A DNA stretch of 42,591 nt from an uncultured Eubacteriales bacterium (GCA_902773895.1 CACYGB010000010.1:24582-67172), one strand, 5' to 3'; shown: positions 1 to 9,384, counted from the first letter of the stretch. Notes: a model not told the origin generated them from the letters alone. Translations and numbers: made by a program.

Positions 1-771
1 GCGCCAGCCGCATTTCCGCCGCCGATACGCTTTTCCCGTTCAGCAGCAGCGTCACCGCCCGGCCGCTTTCGCCCCGTTCCCCCACGGAAACGGTGTCGAT
101 GCCCCGCAGGCCCGGCAGCCCGGCCTCCTCCGCCGCGCGGATCACCTGCTCCGCGGAAAAGGACGTGCGCCACGCCCGGGCGTCCTCCGGGGCGTCGGCG
201 CTGTCCAGTCCCTCCACCGAACGGGCGTAGCCCGGCTCCTCCTTTTCGTAGTGCAGCCCTTCCCCGGCCCGGGCCGTGACCCCGCCGGAATAGGCGTGGA
301 ACCAGGCGCAGGGCAGCTGTCCCCCATAGGACAGCACCAGCCCCCGGGTTTCCTGCACGGCCTGCTCGATGCGCTCGTTCACCCCGGTGGCGTCATACGC
401 CTGGGCCTCCTCCACGTCGGTGGAAATATCGGCGCTGGGGTACCGGCTTTCCTTTTCCGCGCAGAATTCCAGCACGAAGGTGCGGGCCAGGCCTGGGCCT
501 TCAGCGCCTCCAGGGCGTTTTTCATTTCCCCGGCCAGCACCCCTTTCAGGCAGGTTTCCAGGTCCATGACACGGTTTTCCTCGTCATCCGTCACGTACAC
601 CGTCAGCTCCGGCACGCCGTCGGCGCTGCGGCGCAGCCTGTCCGGCAAAGCGGGCGCTTTCCCGGCCCGCTGGGTTTCCCGCAGCGTCGTTTCCTCCGTC
701 CCTTTGGCGGCGCAGCCGCACAGCAGCAGGGCGCACAGCGCCAGGCAGAAAAACAGCCTGATTTTCCGCAT
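1..771 (-). pseudogene. spoIID: SpoIID-like stage II sporulation protein, frameshifted and cut by the window edge
   Basis: SpoIID is a lytic transglycosylase that trims peptidoglycan during forespore engulfment. Start is the ATG at 771 with a purine-rich AAGGGGGG site upstream. Residues 1-25 form a hydrophobic signal/anchor with a possible lipobox (LCGC). The SpoIID/LytB core follows: LKGVLAGEM, which carries the expected catalytic Glu, then EALKAQA. Immediately after KAQA, at about 487-492, the reading frame breaks. One missing base (a gcc-ctg read as gcctg) restores ARTFVLEF and an open frame to the left edge containing AWFHAYSGGVTAR and LLLNGKSVSAAEMRLA, all typical of the family. The mapped part is about 257 residues of a family usually near 340. 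Whether the frameshift is genuine or a sequencing error cannot be told here; the yqfC/yqfD remnant shows the same type of lesion. Confidence 0.82.
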
Positions 772-917
772 AAAAAACCCCCCTTCACGGCACTTCGCTT
801 GGCCCAAACGGGCCTGTGCCATGCAGGGGGAAAATTCACCAGGCAAAAAGCGTTTCATCGGAAACCGCGGTCAATCAATCGGGCCGTTTTCCGGAGCTTC
901 GCCCGTCAGCGTGTTGA

Positions 918-2561
918 TCAGGATTCGGAATCGGTGCCCAGGTTGGCGGCGGTATCATCCTCGCCATCCAGCACCAGCTGCAGCCGGGCCAGGGTCTGGG
1001 TGCCCACCACGCCGTCTTCCTTGATGCCCATGTAGCGCTGGAAGGCGATCACGGCGGCGGCCGTCTTGGGGCCGTACTTGCCGTCGTCCTCGCCGGAGGC
1101 CAGGAAGCCGGCCTGGATCAGCATCTGCTGCAGCTTCTGCACCTGGATACCGCGGCTGCCTCTGCGCAGCTTGGTGTTGATGGCGCCCACGTAGGACTTC
1201 TTGGCGTCCACTTCTTCGGGCTCCGCGTCTTCCGCGGTCAGCAGGTAACGGATCACGATCCAGGTTTCGGTGCCCACAATGCCGTCCACCTTCAGGCCGT
1301 AGTCCTTCTGCAGCTTCATCACGGCCGCGGCGGTGCTTTCGCCGAATTTGCCGTCGCCCGCATCCAGCAGATAGCCGGCGGACTTCAGCTTCATCTGGGC
1401 GTAGGACACTTCTTCGCCCTTGGAGCCCACCTTCAGGGTGTTGCCCAGGTAAGCGTCGTATTCGGTGCTCTTTTCATAAGCGTCCCGGTCATCCAGGGAA
1501 GCCATGCCGGTGGGCCACAGATGGCGGCGCACCAGGGTGCCGAAAATGCCGTCTTCCGTCAGCTTGTTGGCCTTTTCCACCTTTTTCACGGCGTTGGCGG
1601 TGGCGGTGTCATAATAGCCGCGGGTATACCGGCCGGACAGGTAGTTCTTGCTGGCCAGCTTCATCTGCAGGATCAGCACGTCGTAGCCGCGGTTGCCGGC
1701 GCGCAGGGTGCGCTTGGGATACGCCAGGCCCACATTCGCGGGATGATCGACGTCCACGCCGTCAATATCGCCAATGGCTTCCGCGAACTTCTGCAGGGTC
1801 TTCTGGGTGCTGGCGCCGGCCTTGCCGTCCACGGGCAGGCCCACAGCCGCCTGGAATTCCCGCACGGCGCGGGCCACGTTGGCGCCGTACACGCCGTCGA
1901 TCTTGCCGGCATAGAACAGGGATTTGCGCAGCATCAGCTGCAGTTCCTCCACCTGGGAGCCGCTGCTGCCGGTGGCCAGGGTGTAGATGGGCTTGATCTT
2001 ATCGGTGGCCTTCACCACGTTTTCGGTGTCGTACAGCATATTCCAGGTTTTGGCGCCCACCTTGCCGTCGGCGGTCAGGCCGTTGCGGCTCTGGAACTTT
2101 TTCACGGCCGCTTCGGTGTCGGACCCGAAATTGCCGTCCACCGCGCCGGTGAAATAGCCGTAGGTGGTCAGCAGGTTCTGCAGCTCCATCACTTCGCCGC
2201 CGGTGGTGCCTACCACCAGGCTGCCGTTGTCACTTACGCCCTGGGTTTCGCCGGAGGCTTCGATGACCTTGTCGGATTTGAGCACCTTCAGGGTCTTTTC
2301 GCCGATGGCGCCGTCCACCTTCAGGCCGTTGCGGGCCTGGAATTTGCGCACGGCATTCACCATGCCGCTGCCATATTTGCCGTCAATGGGGCCGCTGTAA
2401 TAACCGTACAGCTTCAAAAGCTCCTGGGCTTCTTTCACGGCGTCGCCCTGGGACCCGCGCACCATGCTGCCGTTGGCAGACAGGCCCGTGGTCTTGGCCA
2501 GGCCGGCCGCCGGCACCATCAGCGCCAGCGCCAGCAATAACGCAACGATTCGTTTCAACAT
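918..2561 (-). CDS. Secreted protein with six peptidoglycan-binding (PG_binding_1) repeats
   Basis: Predicted 547-residue exported protein. The ATG at 2561 follows an AGAGGAGGT site at good spacing, and the first ~25 residues are a classical signal peptide ending VPAAGLAK. The rest is six consecutive PG_binding_1 modules of about 65-75 residues, recognisable from repeated features: RGSxGxxVxxLQ, an L..GYYSGPIDGKYG-like stretch, AVxxFQxxNGLxVDG and a closing GxxT. No amidase, NlpC/P60, YkuD or other catalytic domain is present, so it probably coats or cross-links the wall, or targets partners to it, rather than cutting it. Module 4 is the most diverged. The tail is acidic (DGEDDTAANLGTDSES). 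Its upstream region has an extended -10 promoter and several GTAA-type half-sites. Confidence 0.9.
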   Translation of the reverse strand: MLKRIVALLLALALMVPAAGLAKTTGLSANGSMVRGSQGDAVKEAQELLKLYGYYSGPIDGKYGSGMVNAVRKFQARNGLKVDGAIGEKTLKVLKSDKVIEASGETQGVSDNGSLVVGTTGGEVMELQNLLTTYGYFTGAVDGNFGSDTEAAVKKFQSRNGLTADGKVGAKTWNMLYDTENVVKATDKIKPIYTLATGSSGSQVEELQLMLRKSLFYAGKIDGVYGANVARAVREFQAAVGLPVDGKAGASTQKTLQKFAEAIGDIDGVDVDHPANVGLAYPKRTLRAGNRGYDVLILQMKLASKNYLSGRYTRGYYDTATANAVKKVEKANKLTEDGIFGTLVRRHLWPTGMASLDDRDAYEKSTEYDAYLGNTLKVGSKGEEVSYAQMKLKSAGYLLDAGDGKFGESTAAAVMKLQKDYGLKVDGIVGTETWIVIRYLLTAEDAEPEEVDAKKSYVGAINTKLRRGSRGIQVQKLQQMLIQAGFLASGEDDGKYGPKTAAAVIAFQRYMGIKEDGVVGTQTLARLQLVLDGEDDTAANLGTDSES

Positions 2562-2623
2562 AACAGGGACCTCCTCTCGTCGGATGCGGTCGGCAAGAAA
2601 AATGCTTCCCGCATTACGGGAAC

Positions 2624-2634
2624 ATTGTACCACA
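2624..2634 (-). promoter_or_regulatory. Extended -10 promoter of the peptidoglycan-binding protein gene
   Basis: On the minus strand TGTGG directly precedes TACAAT (2629-2624), giving an extended -10 (TGn-TACAAT) about 60 bases upstream of the start codon. The -35 position is poor. The 299-base gap 2562-2860 holds no gene. It is comparatively AT-rich and carries several GTAA half-sites: TGTAAT 2685-2690, TGTAAA 2694-2699, the inverted repeat GGTAA-cat-TTACC 2718-2730, and TGTAAC-N5-CGTAAC 2820-2836. Confidence 0.5.
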
Positions 2635-2860
2635 ATCCCCGGAAAATTCCTATTGAAGAATTGTTGCAAAACGCCGAATTTCCCTGTAATAACTGTAAAC
2701 AATGGCCGGGCTTTTTCGGTAACATTTACCAAATTCCCTTCCACCAAGGGTTGTGGACCGGCGATCCGGCCATGCCAAATGAAGGGGGTCAAAGGCTCTT
2801 CAAAATGGAAAAACAAGGATGTAACTTTCGCGTAACAAATGGACAGCGGTCTATTTCCCG

Positions 2861-3267
2861 TCACATCGCCGCGTGGCTTTCAGCGGGCGGAACGCGGCTG
2901 ATGATCATGCGGCCCGCGCTGGTCTGCAGCACGGTGGTCACTTCCACCGCCACGGTGCCGCCCACGCACCGCCGCCCGTTTTCCACCACCACCATGGTGC
3001 CGTCCTCCAGGCAGCCCACGCCCTGGCCCGGCTCCTTGCCTTCCCGGATCACGTGCACCCGCATGTCCTCCCCGGGCGTCACCACCGGGCGCAGCGCCCC
3101 GGCCAGCCCGTCCCCATCAGCAATCCGTAAAGCAAAAGCGCGCACAAGGAAGCGGCCCGTCCCCCCGGCAGCAGACGCAGCGGCTGCATCAGCAGCGCCG
3201 ACAGGACCGCACCGGCAAACAGGCCGCCAAAAGCATACGGACGGGAATAGAACGAAAAACGCTCCAT
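2861..3267 (-). pseudogene. yacL: YacL-type membrane PIN/TRAM protein lacking its PIN domain
   Basis: Intact YacL-family proteins have N-terminal membrane helices, a PIN nuclease domain and a C-terminal TRAM RNA-binding domain. Here the start at 3267 is well formed (CAGGAGG then ATG, MERFSFYSRPY) and two membrane segments follow (AFGGLFAGAVLSALL and SLCALLLYGLLMGTG). At about 3108-3120 the sequence jumps, out of frame, straight into the end of the protein: LRPVVTPGEDMRVHVIREGK, GQGVGCLEDGTMVVVENG and VLQTSAGRMIISR, a textbook TRAM domain. The remaining membrane helices and the whole PIN domain, on the order of 200 residues, are missing and the two pieces are in different frames. It lies just downstream of radA, as in the radA-disA-yacL order of many Firmicutes; disA is absent. 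A genuine deletion or an assembly collapse are both possible. Confidence 0.8.
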
Positions 3268-3354
3268 CTTCGTGATCTTCCTCCTGATTGAATTCATCCT
3301 CCATAAGGATGCGCAGGTCCGCCCGCTTCCATGCGCCGGAGGATGAAAACGCCG

Positions 3355-4737
3355 TCAGGAAGAAGGCAGCAGATCCAGCACCGCCATGGCCTGGGCCACC
3401 GTATCGACCCCGTGCAGGGACACGCCCTCCGGCGCCTTCAGGTGCCGGGCGCTGTCCCGGGGGCAAAGGATGTGGGTAAAGCCCAGCCGCTGACATTCGG
3501 TGACCCGGCGCTCCAGCTGGGAAATGCCGCGCACTTCGCCGGCCAGGCCCACTTCGCCCATCACGGCCCAGTCACCGGGCACAGGCCGGTCGGCGTAGGA
3601 CGAGGCCACCGCCATGCAGAACGCCAGGTCCGCCGCCGGCTCGTTGAGGGACAGGCCGCCGGCCACGTTGATGTAGGCGTCCCGGTTGTACATTTTCAGC
3701 CGGGCGCGCTTTTCCATCACCGCCAGCAGCAGCATCACGCGGGACGTGTCGAAGCCGTCCACCGTGCGCCGGGGAACGGCCAGGAAGGACTGGGTCACCA
3801 GCGCCTGGATGTCCACCAGCATGGGCCGGCTGCCCTCGATGCCGCAGAAAACGCAGCTGCCGCTGGCCCCCTTGGCCCGCTGGGACAGCAATGTTTCGCT
3901 GGCGTTGAGCACCGCCTTCATGCCGGCGGAGGTCATTTCAAAAATCCCCAGCTCGTTCACCGAGCCGAAGCGGTTTTTCGCCGCCCGCAGCAGGCGGTAT
4001 TCGTGCTGGTGGTCCCCTTCAAAGTACAGCACCACATCCACCATGTGCTCCAGCACCCGGGGCCCCGCCAGGGACCCTTCCTTGGTGACGTGGCCCACCA
4101 GGAAAATGGCGCAGCCGGTGGTTTTGGCGTAGCGCATCAGGATCGACGCGCTCTCCCGCACCTGGCTCACACTGCCCGGGGCGCTGCCCATTTCGGGGCG
4201 GTACATGGTCTGGATGGAGTCGATGACGCAAAAATCCGGCTGGATGTCCCGCAGCTTTTCCTCCACCGCGTCCATGGCGTTTTCCGTCAGCACAATCATA
4301 GAGCTGCCCGCGGCGGAAAGGCGCTGGGCCCGCAGCTTGATCTGCCGGGCGCTTTCCTCGCCGCTGACGTACAGCACCCGCTTCCCCGTGGACGCCAGGT
4401 GATTGCACACCTGCAGCAGCAGGGTGGATTTGCCGATGCCGGGGTCGCCCCCCACCAGGATCAGCGCGCCTTCCACGATGCCGCCGCCCAGCACCCGGTC
4501 CAATTCCGGCAGCCCCGAGGGCGTGTACACCTGGCCGGCCGTTTCAATATCCTTCATGGCCCGGGCCGTGTCGCCGGTGCCGCCCTGGCGCTTGTACGCC
4601 TTGGGCGCCGCCTCCTCCGGCTGGGCCAGGATCTCCTCCAGCGTGTTCCACGCGCCGCACTCCGGGCATTTGCCCATCCAGCGGGGCGTTTCATAGCCGC
4701 AGGCGTTACATTGGAAGCTGCTTTTCTTCTTGGGCAC
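3355..4737 (-). CDS. radA: DNA repair protein RadA
   Basis: RadA (Sms) is a RecA-like ATPase that drives branch migration of recombination intermediates. A GTG start at 4737 is chosen because AAAGGAGG lies at ideal distance and residue 1 then leads directly into PKKKSSF and the zinc finger (Cys10, 13, 24, 27: CxxC-x10-CxxC). This gives 460 residues, the usual family length; the open frame upstream of it does not look like RadA. Walker A GGDPGIGKSTLL, a Walker B-like FCVIDS, the RadA-specific KNRFG motif (AAKNRFGSVNELGIFEM) and a C-terminal Lon-like domain (NVAGGLSLNEPAADLA) are all present. It appears intact. The yacL remnant follows on the same strand. Confidence 0.97.
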   Translation of the reverse strand: MPKKKSSFQCNACGYETPRWMGKCPECGAWNTLEEILAQPEEAAPKAYKRQGGTGDTARAMKDIETAGQVYTPSGLPELDRVLGGGIVEGALILVGGDPGIGKSTLLLQVCNHLASTGKRVLYVSGEESARQIKLRAQRLSAAGSSMIVLTENAMDAVEEKLRDIQPDFCVIDSIQTMYRPEMGSAPGSVSQVRESASILMRYAKTTGCAIFLVGHVTKEGSLAGPRVLEHMVDVVLYFEGDHQHEYRLLRAAKNRFGSVNELGIFEMTSAGMKAVLNASETLLSQRAKGASGSCVFCGIEGSRPMLVDIQALVTQSFLAVPRRTVDGFDTSRVMLLLAVMEKRARLKMYNRDAYINVAGGLSLNEPAADLAFCMAVASSYADRPVPGDWAVMGEVGLAGEVRGISQLERRVTECQRLGFTHILCPRDSARHLKAPEGVSLHGVDTVAQAMAVLDLLPSS

Positions 4738-4945
4738 GGTATCCTCCTTTGGCAGGGCCTGTCCCTGCCTGTATGGTATCATCATCGGCCCGGCAAAGCC
4801 ATGGGAACCTTTGCTGAAGCCTGTCGAACGCTCCAAAAATCCTTCGTCAAAAAAGCCCAAATTCCTGCATCCCGCGTTTTTTTCTGCCTTCGGGGACAAA
4901 AAACGGTTTTTCCCGCGTAAATTTTCCGGAACCGGCTTTTTCGCA

Positions 4946-4974
4946 TTGCGAAATGGGGTTTTTTCATATATAAT
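4946..4974 (+). promoter_or_regulatory. Sigma-A-type promoter for the metallophosphoesterase-ppk operon
   Basis: TTGCGA (4946-4951), a 17-base spacer and a perfect TATAAT (4969-4974), ending 42 bases before the start codon at 5017. The surrounding 4738-5016 interval is non-coding and holds the divergent upstream regions of radA and of this operon. Confidence 0.7.
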
Positions 4975-5016
4975 AAGAATTCAGCGATTCGATGACGGAA
5001 CCGGAAAGGAGCCTGC

Positions 5017-6093
5017 ATGAAAAGGTATCGGGATCCTCTGTTTGCCGAAGCGCCCCGGAAGCACACAACGCTGGTGTTCCTGGTGATGGTGCTGACGATC
5101 CTTTTGTCCACGGTGCTGGTGCTGAACCACATCAACAACAGCCGGGTGAACCTGGTCACCCAGTCGGTGACGGTGCCGGCCCTGGCGTCGGACATGAACA
5201 ATTTCCGCATCCTGCATATCAGCGATCTGCACGGCCGGTTTTTCGGCGCGCACCAGGAGCGGCTTCAATTGGCGCTGAGCCAGGCCAAATACGACATCGT
5301 GGTGGTGACCGGCGATATTACCGGCCGGGACGGAAACTGCGACGCGTTCCTGGCGCTGCTGGATTTATTTGACGCCAAGACCCCGGTGTATTTCATCCCC
5401 GGGGACGAGGACCCGTCCCCCATCCTGGCCACGCCCCACGCCGGCAAATCCGCCAAGGCGGAATACATCCAGGCCGCGGAAGCTAAGGGCGCCGTTTACC
5501 TGGACGCGCCCATCCGCATTTCCTTCAGCCGCAACGCCATTTGGCTGTGGCCGGAAAGCCTGTACACCCTGGACCTGGACAGCAGCGAAGCCTCCGTGGC
5601 CACCAGGCAGGAGGAACTGAAAAACGAGCCCAAATCGAAAGAACGCACCGCCATGGTGCAGGCCGCCGCGTACCGGCAGGATCAATTGGCCCGCATCCGG
5701 GCGGCCCGGCGCATCACGAAATCCAGCGACATTCACATCGCCGTCACCCATCATCCCCTGTCCCTGGACGCCCTGACCACCCTGCGGGAATAGACGGACA
5801 GCGAAAACGACGCGTACGTTTCCTCCGTTTCCCTGGTGCTGGCCGGGCATTACAACGGCGGCCAATGGCGGCTGCCGTTCCTGGGCGCGGTGAAGGTGCC
5901 TGCCTCCGCCGGCAAGGGCAGCGGCTGGTTCCCCGGCGATATGGGGGTCGTGGGCCTGAGTTCCTACCAGGGCATTCCCCAGTACATCAGCCCGGGCCTG
6001 GGCGCCTCCAACGCCATCGGTCTGCCGGCCTTCCGCCTGTTCAACACCCCGCAGATCACCCAGATCACCCTGACCACCCGCATGACAGAATAA
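5017..6093 (+). pseudogene. Membrane-anchored calcineurin-like metallophosphoesterase with an in-frame amber stop
   Basis: A GGAAAGGAG site precedes the ATG at 5017. Residues 17-37 form one membrane anchor, so the enzyme domain would lie outside the membrane. Metallophosphoesterase motifs appear in order: LHISDLHG (Asp70, His72), VVTGDITG (Asp100), a GNH[DE] position that reads GDED (129-132), and VTHHPLS. A single TAG at 5791-5793 then interrupts the frame, which continues without any shift to 6093 and includes the last motif as AGHYNGG, where the family has GHxH. The total would be 358 residues. Both the GNH and GHxH motifs have lost key residues, so activity was probably already weak or altered before the nonsense change. 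It could be a CAG-to-TAG point mutation, a sequencing error or suppressed readthrough. It is the first gene of an operon with ppk. Confidence 0.8.
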
Positions 6094-6139
6094 AGCAATC
6101 CGAAAGAATAAAACAATCCGAAAAGGATGGGATTCGTTT

Positions 6140-8200
6140 ATGGCCAAGAAGTATGACGTTTACAACCGGGAACTGAGCTGGCTGCAATTCAACCGCCGCG
6201 TGCTGGAAGAAGCGGCCAACCCCGACAATCCGCTGCTGGAAAAGGGCAAATTCCTGTCCATCTGCTCCAGCAACCTGGATGAGTTCTTCATGGTGCGCGT
6301 GGGCGCGCTGTACCGGGATCTGTCCGCAGGAGGAAAAAGCACCGATCCTGCCGGCATGACGCCCCGGCAGCAGCTGGACGCCATTTTCCCCGCAGTGCGC
6401 GCCCAGGTGAAGCGGCAGTACGAACTGCTGAACACCGAATACCTGCCCGCGTTGGCCCAGGCCGGCATCCACCTGCTGCGGCCGGAGGAACTGCGCGCGG
6501 AACAGCGCGACTGGCTGGAGCAGTTTTTCGACGCCCAGCTGCATCCGCTGCTGACCCCCCGGGCCATTGACGACAAGCGTCCCTTCCCCCTGCTGGCCGC
6601 CAAGCATCTGCACCTGGCGCTGCTGCTGCCTTCCCGGGTGCGCACCGGCGCGCCGCGCATGGCGCTGATCCCGCTGCCCACTTCCCTTCCCCGGGTCACC
6701 TTGCTGCCCATGGGCGCAGGCCGCGCCCGGGGTGTGCTGCTGGAAGACGTGGTGGCCCTGTTTGCCCACAAGCTGTTCGGCGGCGCCAAGCCCATTGCCG
6801 CCATGCCCTTCCGCATCACCAGGAACACCGACTTCCTGTACAACGACAGCGACGCGGACGCCCTGATCATCGAAATGCGCAAGAACCTGAAAAAGCGCAA
6901 GTGGGGCCGCGTGGTGCGCATGGAAGTGCCCGTGGGCGGCGACGCCCGGCTGGTGGCCCGGCTGAAAAAATACCTGGACGTGGCGGAGGAAGGCATTTTC
7001 GCCGTGCCCGGCCCCCTGAACCTGGATTTCTTCATGAAGCAATTGTCCTCCCTGGAGGGGTTCGACGATTTGCGTTTCCTGCCCTTTACCCCCCGCATCG
7101 ACCCGCGCCTGAAGGCCGAGGGCAGCATTTTCCGCGCCATCCGCGGCGGCGACATCCTGCTGAACCATCCCTACGACAGCTTTGACCCCGTGGTGCGCTT
7201 CATCTGCGAAGCGGCCGAGGATTCAAACGTGCTGGCCATCAAGCAGACGCTGTACCGCGTCAGCGGCAAAAGCCCCATCGTGGCCGCCCTGATCCGCGCC
7301 GCCCAAAGCGGCAAGGAAGTGACGGCGATGGTGGAGGTGCGCGCCCGGTTTGACGAAGAAAACAACATCAACTGGTGCCTGGCGCTGGAAAAGGCCGGCT
7401 GCCATGTGTTCTACGGCGTGCCCAAGCTGAAAACCCACAGCAAGATCACCCTGGTGATCCGCCGGGAGGAAACGGGCCTGCGCCGCTATGTGCATCTGGC
7501 CACCGGCAACTACAACGACGTCACCGCCAGGCTGTACACCGATATGGGCCTGTTTACCTGCGACGAGGCCATCGGCCGGGACGCCGGCGCCTTCTTCAAC
7601 ACCGTCACCAGCTACGGCGAAGCGGAGCCCATGGAAAAGCTGGTCAGCGCTCCCGTTTACCTGCGGGACCGGCTGAAGCAATTGATCAAGCGGGAACGCC
7701 ACAACGCAGAAAACGGCCTGCCGGCCCGGATCACCGCCAAGATGAATTCCCTGGTGGACCCCAAAATCATCCACCAGCTGTACAAGGCCGCCGACGCCGG
7801 CGTGGAAATCGACCTGATCGTGCGCGGCATCTGCTGCCTGAAAACCGGCGGCCGGGAAAACCTGCGGGTGCGGTCCATCGTGGGCAGGATGCTGGAGCAT
7901 ACCCGCGCCTTCGTGTTTGAAAACGGCGGCGAAAAGGAAGTGTACCTGTCCTCCGCCGACTGGATGCCAAGGAACCTGGACAAGCGGGTGGAATTGATGT
8001 TCCCGGTGGAGGACCCGGCTCTGCAGGACCGCGTCATCGCCTCCCTGAAGGATGAACTGAACGACAACATGAAAGCCTGGGAAATGAAAAAGAGCGGCAA
8101 ATACAAGCGTGTGCCCCGGGAAGCGCCCCTGCTCAACAGCCAGGAAGCCCGCATCCTGGGCCCGGCCGCCCTGCAGTGGGAGGAAGAGGTGCAGGCATGA
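6140..8200 (+). CDS. ppk1: Polyphosphate kinase
   Basis: Reversibly polymerises the gamma-phosphate of ATP into polyphosphate. At 686 residues it matches the PPK1 family. The N domain begins YDVYNRELSWLQFNRRVLEEA, a PPK1 hallmark. The autophosphorylated and catalytic histidines are visible as THSK (His433) and YVHLATGNYND (His452), 19 residues apart as in the characterised E. coli enzyme. VEVRARFDEENNINW and TARLYTDMGLFT complete the active-site region, and the C-terminal RGICCLKTG is present. It starts 46 bases after the metallophosphoesterase, preceded by a small direct repeat (AACAATCCGAAA-like), and overlaps the next gene by an ATGA, so the three are likely one transcript. Confidence 0.98.
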   Translation: MAKKYDVYNRELSWLQFNRRVLEEAANPDNPLLEKGKFLSICSSNLDEFFMVRVGALYRDLSAGGKSTDPAGMTPRQQLDAIFPAVRAQVKRQYELLNTEYLPALAQAGIHLLRPEELRAEQRDWLEQFFDAQLHPLLTPRAIDDKRPFPLLAAKHLHLALLLPSRVRTGAPRMALIPLPTSLPRVTLLPMGAGRARGVLLEDVVALFAHKLFGGAKPIAAMPFRITRNTDFLYNDSDADALIIEMRKNLKKRKWGRVVRMEVPVGGDARLVARLKKYLDVAEEGIFAVPGPLNLDFFMKQLSSLEGFDDLRFLPFTPRIDPRLKAEGSIFRAIRGGDILLNHPYDSFDPVVRFICEAAEDSNVLAIKQTLYRVSGKSPIVAALIRAAQSGKEVTAMVEVRARFDEENNINWCLALEKAGCHVFYGVPKLKTHSKITLVIRREETGLRRYVHLATGNYNDVTARLYTDMGLFTCDEAIGRDAGAFFNTVTSYGEAEPMEKLVSAPVYLRDRLKQLIKRERHNAENGLPARITAKMNSLVDPKIIHQLYKAADAGVEIDLIVRGICCLKTGGRENLRVRSIVGRMLEHTRAFVFENGGEKEVYLSSADWMPRNLDKRVELMFPVEDPALQDRVIASLKDELNDNMKAWEMKKSGKYKRVPREAPLLNSQEARILGPAALQWEEEVQA

Positions 8201-9384
8201 GACGCCGGCGGGACCTGACCCCGTGGATCCTGACTGCCGCGCTGCTGGCGGTGTGGATCGTGCTGGCCCAGCTGACGGAGGCCGGCTTTTTTGCCCATGC
8301 CTATTACGACAGTTATACCCGGCAGGCCCTGGCCTGGCGTCAGGGGTCGCTGCACCTTTCCCAGAACATACCCCATCTGGAGCTGGCCATCTACGAAGGG
8401 GATTACTACGTATCCTTTCCCCCGGTGCCGTCCCTGGTGCTGCTGCCGCTGACCTTCCTTTTTGGCGCGGAAACGCCGGATAACCTGCTGGTGAAGCTGT
8501 ACGCCCTGGGCGCGTGCCTGCTCATGTACCGGGCGCTGCGCCGGGCCGGATACGGGAAATGCTCCGGCGGCCTGATCGCCTTCCTGTTCTGCATGGGCTC
8601 CTCCCTGCTGCCCATGACGCTGGACGGCTCGGTGTGGTACCACGCCCAGACGCTGGCCTTTTTCCTGATGGTCGCTTCCATCTGCCTGCTGGCCATGGAC
8701 CGCATGACCCCGTGCCTGTTTCTGTACGCGCTGTCCGTGGGCTGCCGGCCCTTCAACGCGCTGTACGCCGCGCCGCTGTTCGGCGTCTGGTTTTTCATCA
8801 ATCACCGGGACGGCGTCCCCGTACGCGCCATGGCGCGCGCGCTGCTGCCCGGCATCGGCCTGGGGCTGCTGGTGGCCTTGGACCTGGGACTGTACAATTT
8901 CATCCGTTTCGGCAATCCCCTGGAATTCGGCCACAATTACCTGCCGGAATTCTCCTTCCAGGGCGGCGTGCAGTTTTCGCTGGATCACGTGAAGGACAAC
9001 GCGGAAACTTTTCTGCTGGGCCTGCCGCTGGAGAAGACGGAGGAAGGCTGGGCTTTCCGTCGTTTCGGCTATTCCATGCTCATCGCCTGCCCTGCGCTGA
9101 CGCTGATGCTGGCCGGGTTTGCCGTCGACGCGGTGAAGAAACAGCTGCGCTGGGAAAAGGTGCTGGTGCTTGCCTGCTGCGTCCTGCACGCCTTCCTGCT
9201 GCTGCTGCACCGCACCTTCGGCGGCTTCCAGCTGGGCGCCCGCTACGCGGTGGACCTGATGCCCTACGCCTTCTTCTACCTGCTCCTGACCCCGGAAAAG
9301 CGCAAGGCCGGCGCAGCGGAAATCCTGGTGCTGGCCGCCGTTTTCCTTATGACCTGCGTAGGCGTGGTGCAGGTGCACATTTAG
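8197..9384 (+). CDS. Multi-pass membrane protein, probable GT-C-type glycosyltransferase
   Basis: 395 residues. The start is fixed by the ATGA overlap with the ppk stop and an AGGAAGAGG site. About nine to ten hydrophobic segments are spread over the whole length. The first extracytoplasmic loop carries HAYYDSYTRQALAW, then YEGDYYVSFPPVPSL before the second helix. An acidic residue in the first loop and a YYxxFPPxPSL stretch are seen in many GT-C fold, lipid-phospho-sugar dependent glycosyltransferases, which is the reason for the call. No specific family could be named. If correct, it would add a sugar to a surface or lipid acceptor on the outside of the membrane. Its link to polyphosphate is only operonic. 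Confidence 0.6.
   Translation: MRRRRDLTPWILTAALLAVWIVLAQLTEAGFFAHAYYDSYTRQALAWRQGSLHLSQNIPHLELAIYEGDYYVSFPPVPSLVLLPLTFLFGAETPDNLLVKLYALGACLLMYRALRRAGYGKCSGGLIAFLFCMGSSLLPMTLDGSVWYHAQTLAFFLMVASICLLAMDRMTPCLFLYALSVGCRPFNALYAAPLFGVWFFINHRDGVPVRAMARALLPGIGLGLLVALDLGLYNFIRFGNPLEFGHNYLPEFSFQGGVQFSLDHVKDNAETFLLGLPLEKTEEGWAFRRFGYSMLIACPALTLMLAGFAVDAVKKQLRWEKVLVLACCVLHAFLLLLHRTFGGFQLGARYAVDLMPYAFFYLLLTPEKRKAGAAEILVLAAVFLMTCVGVVQVHI

Noticed and set aside
1521-2540. Long His/Gly/Ala-rich open frame on the plus strand opposite the peptidoglycan-binding protein
   Set aside because: It is the antisense of a repeated, high-GC coding sequence; the composition is typical of shadow frames and there is no ribosome site.
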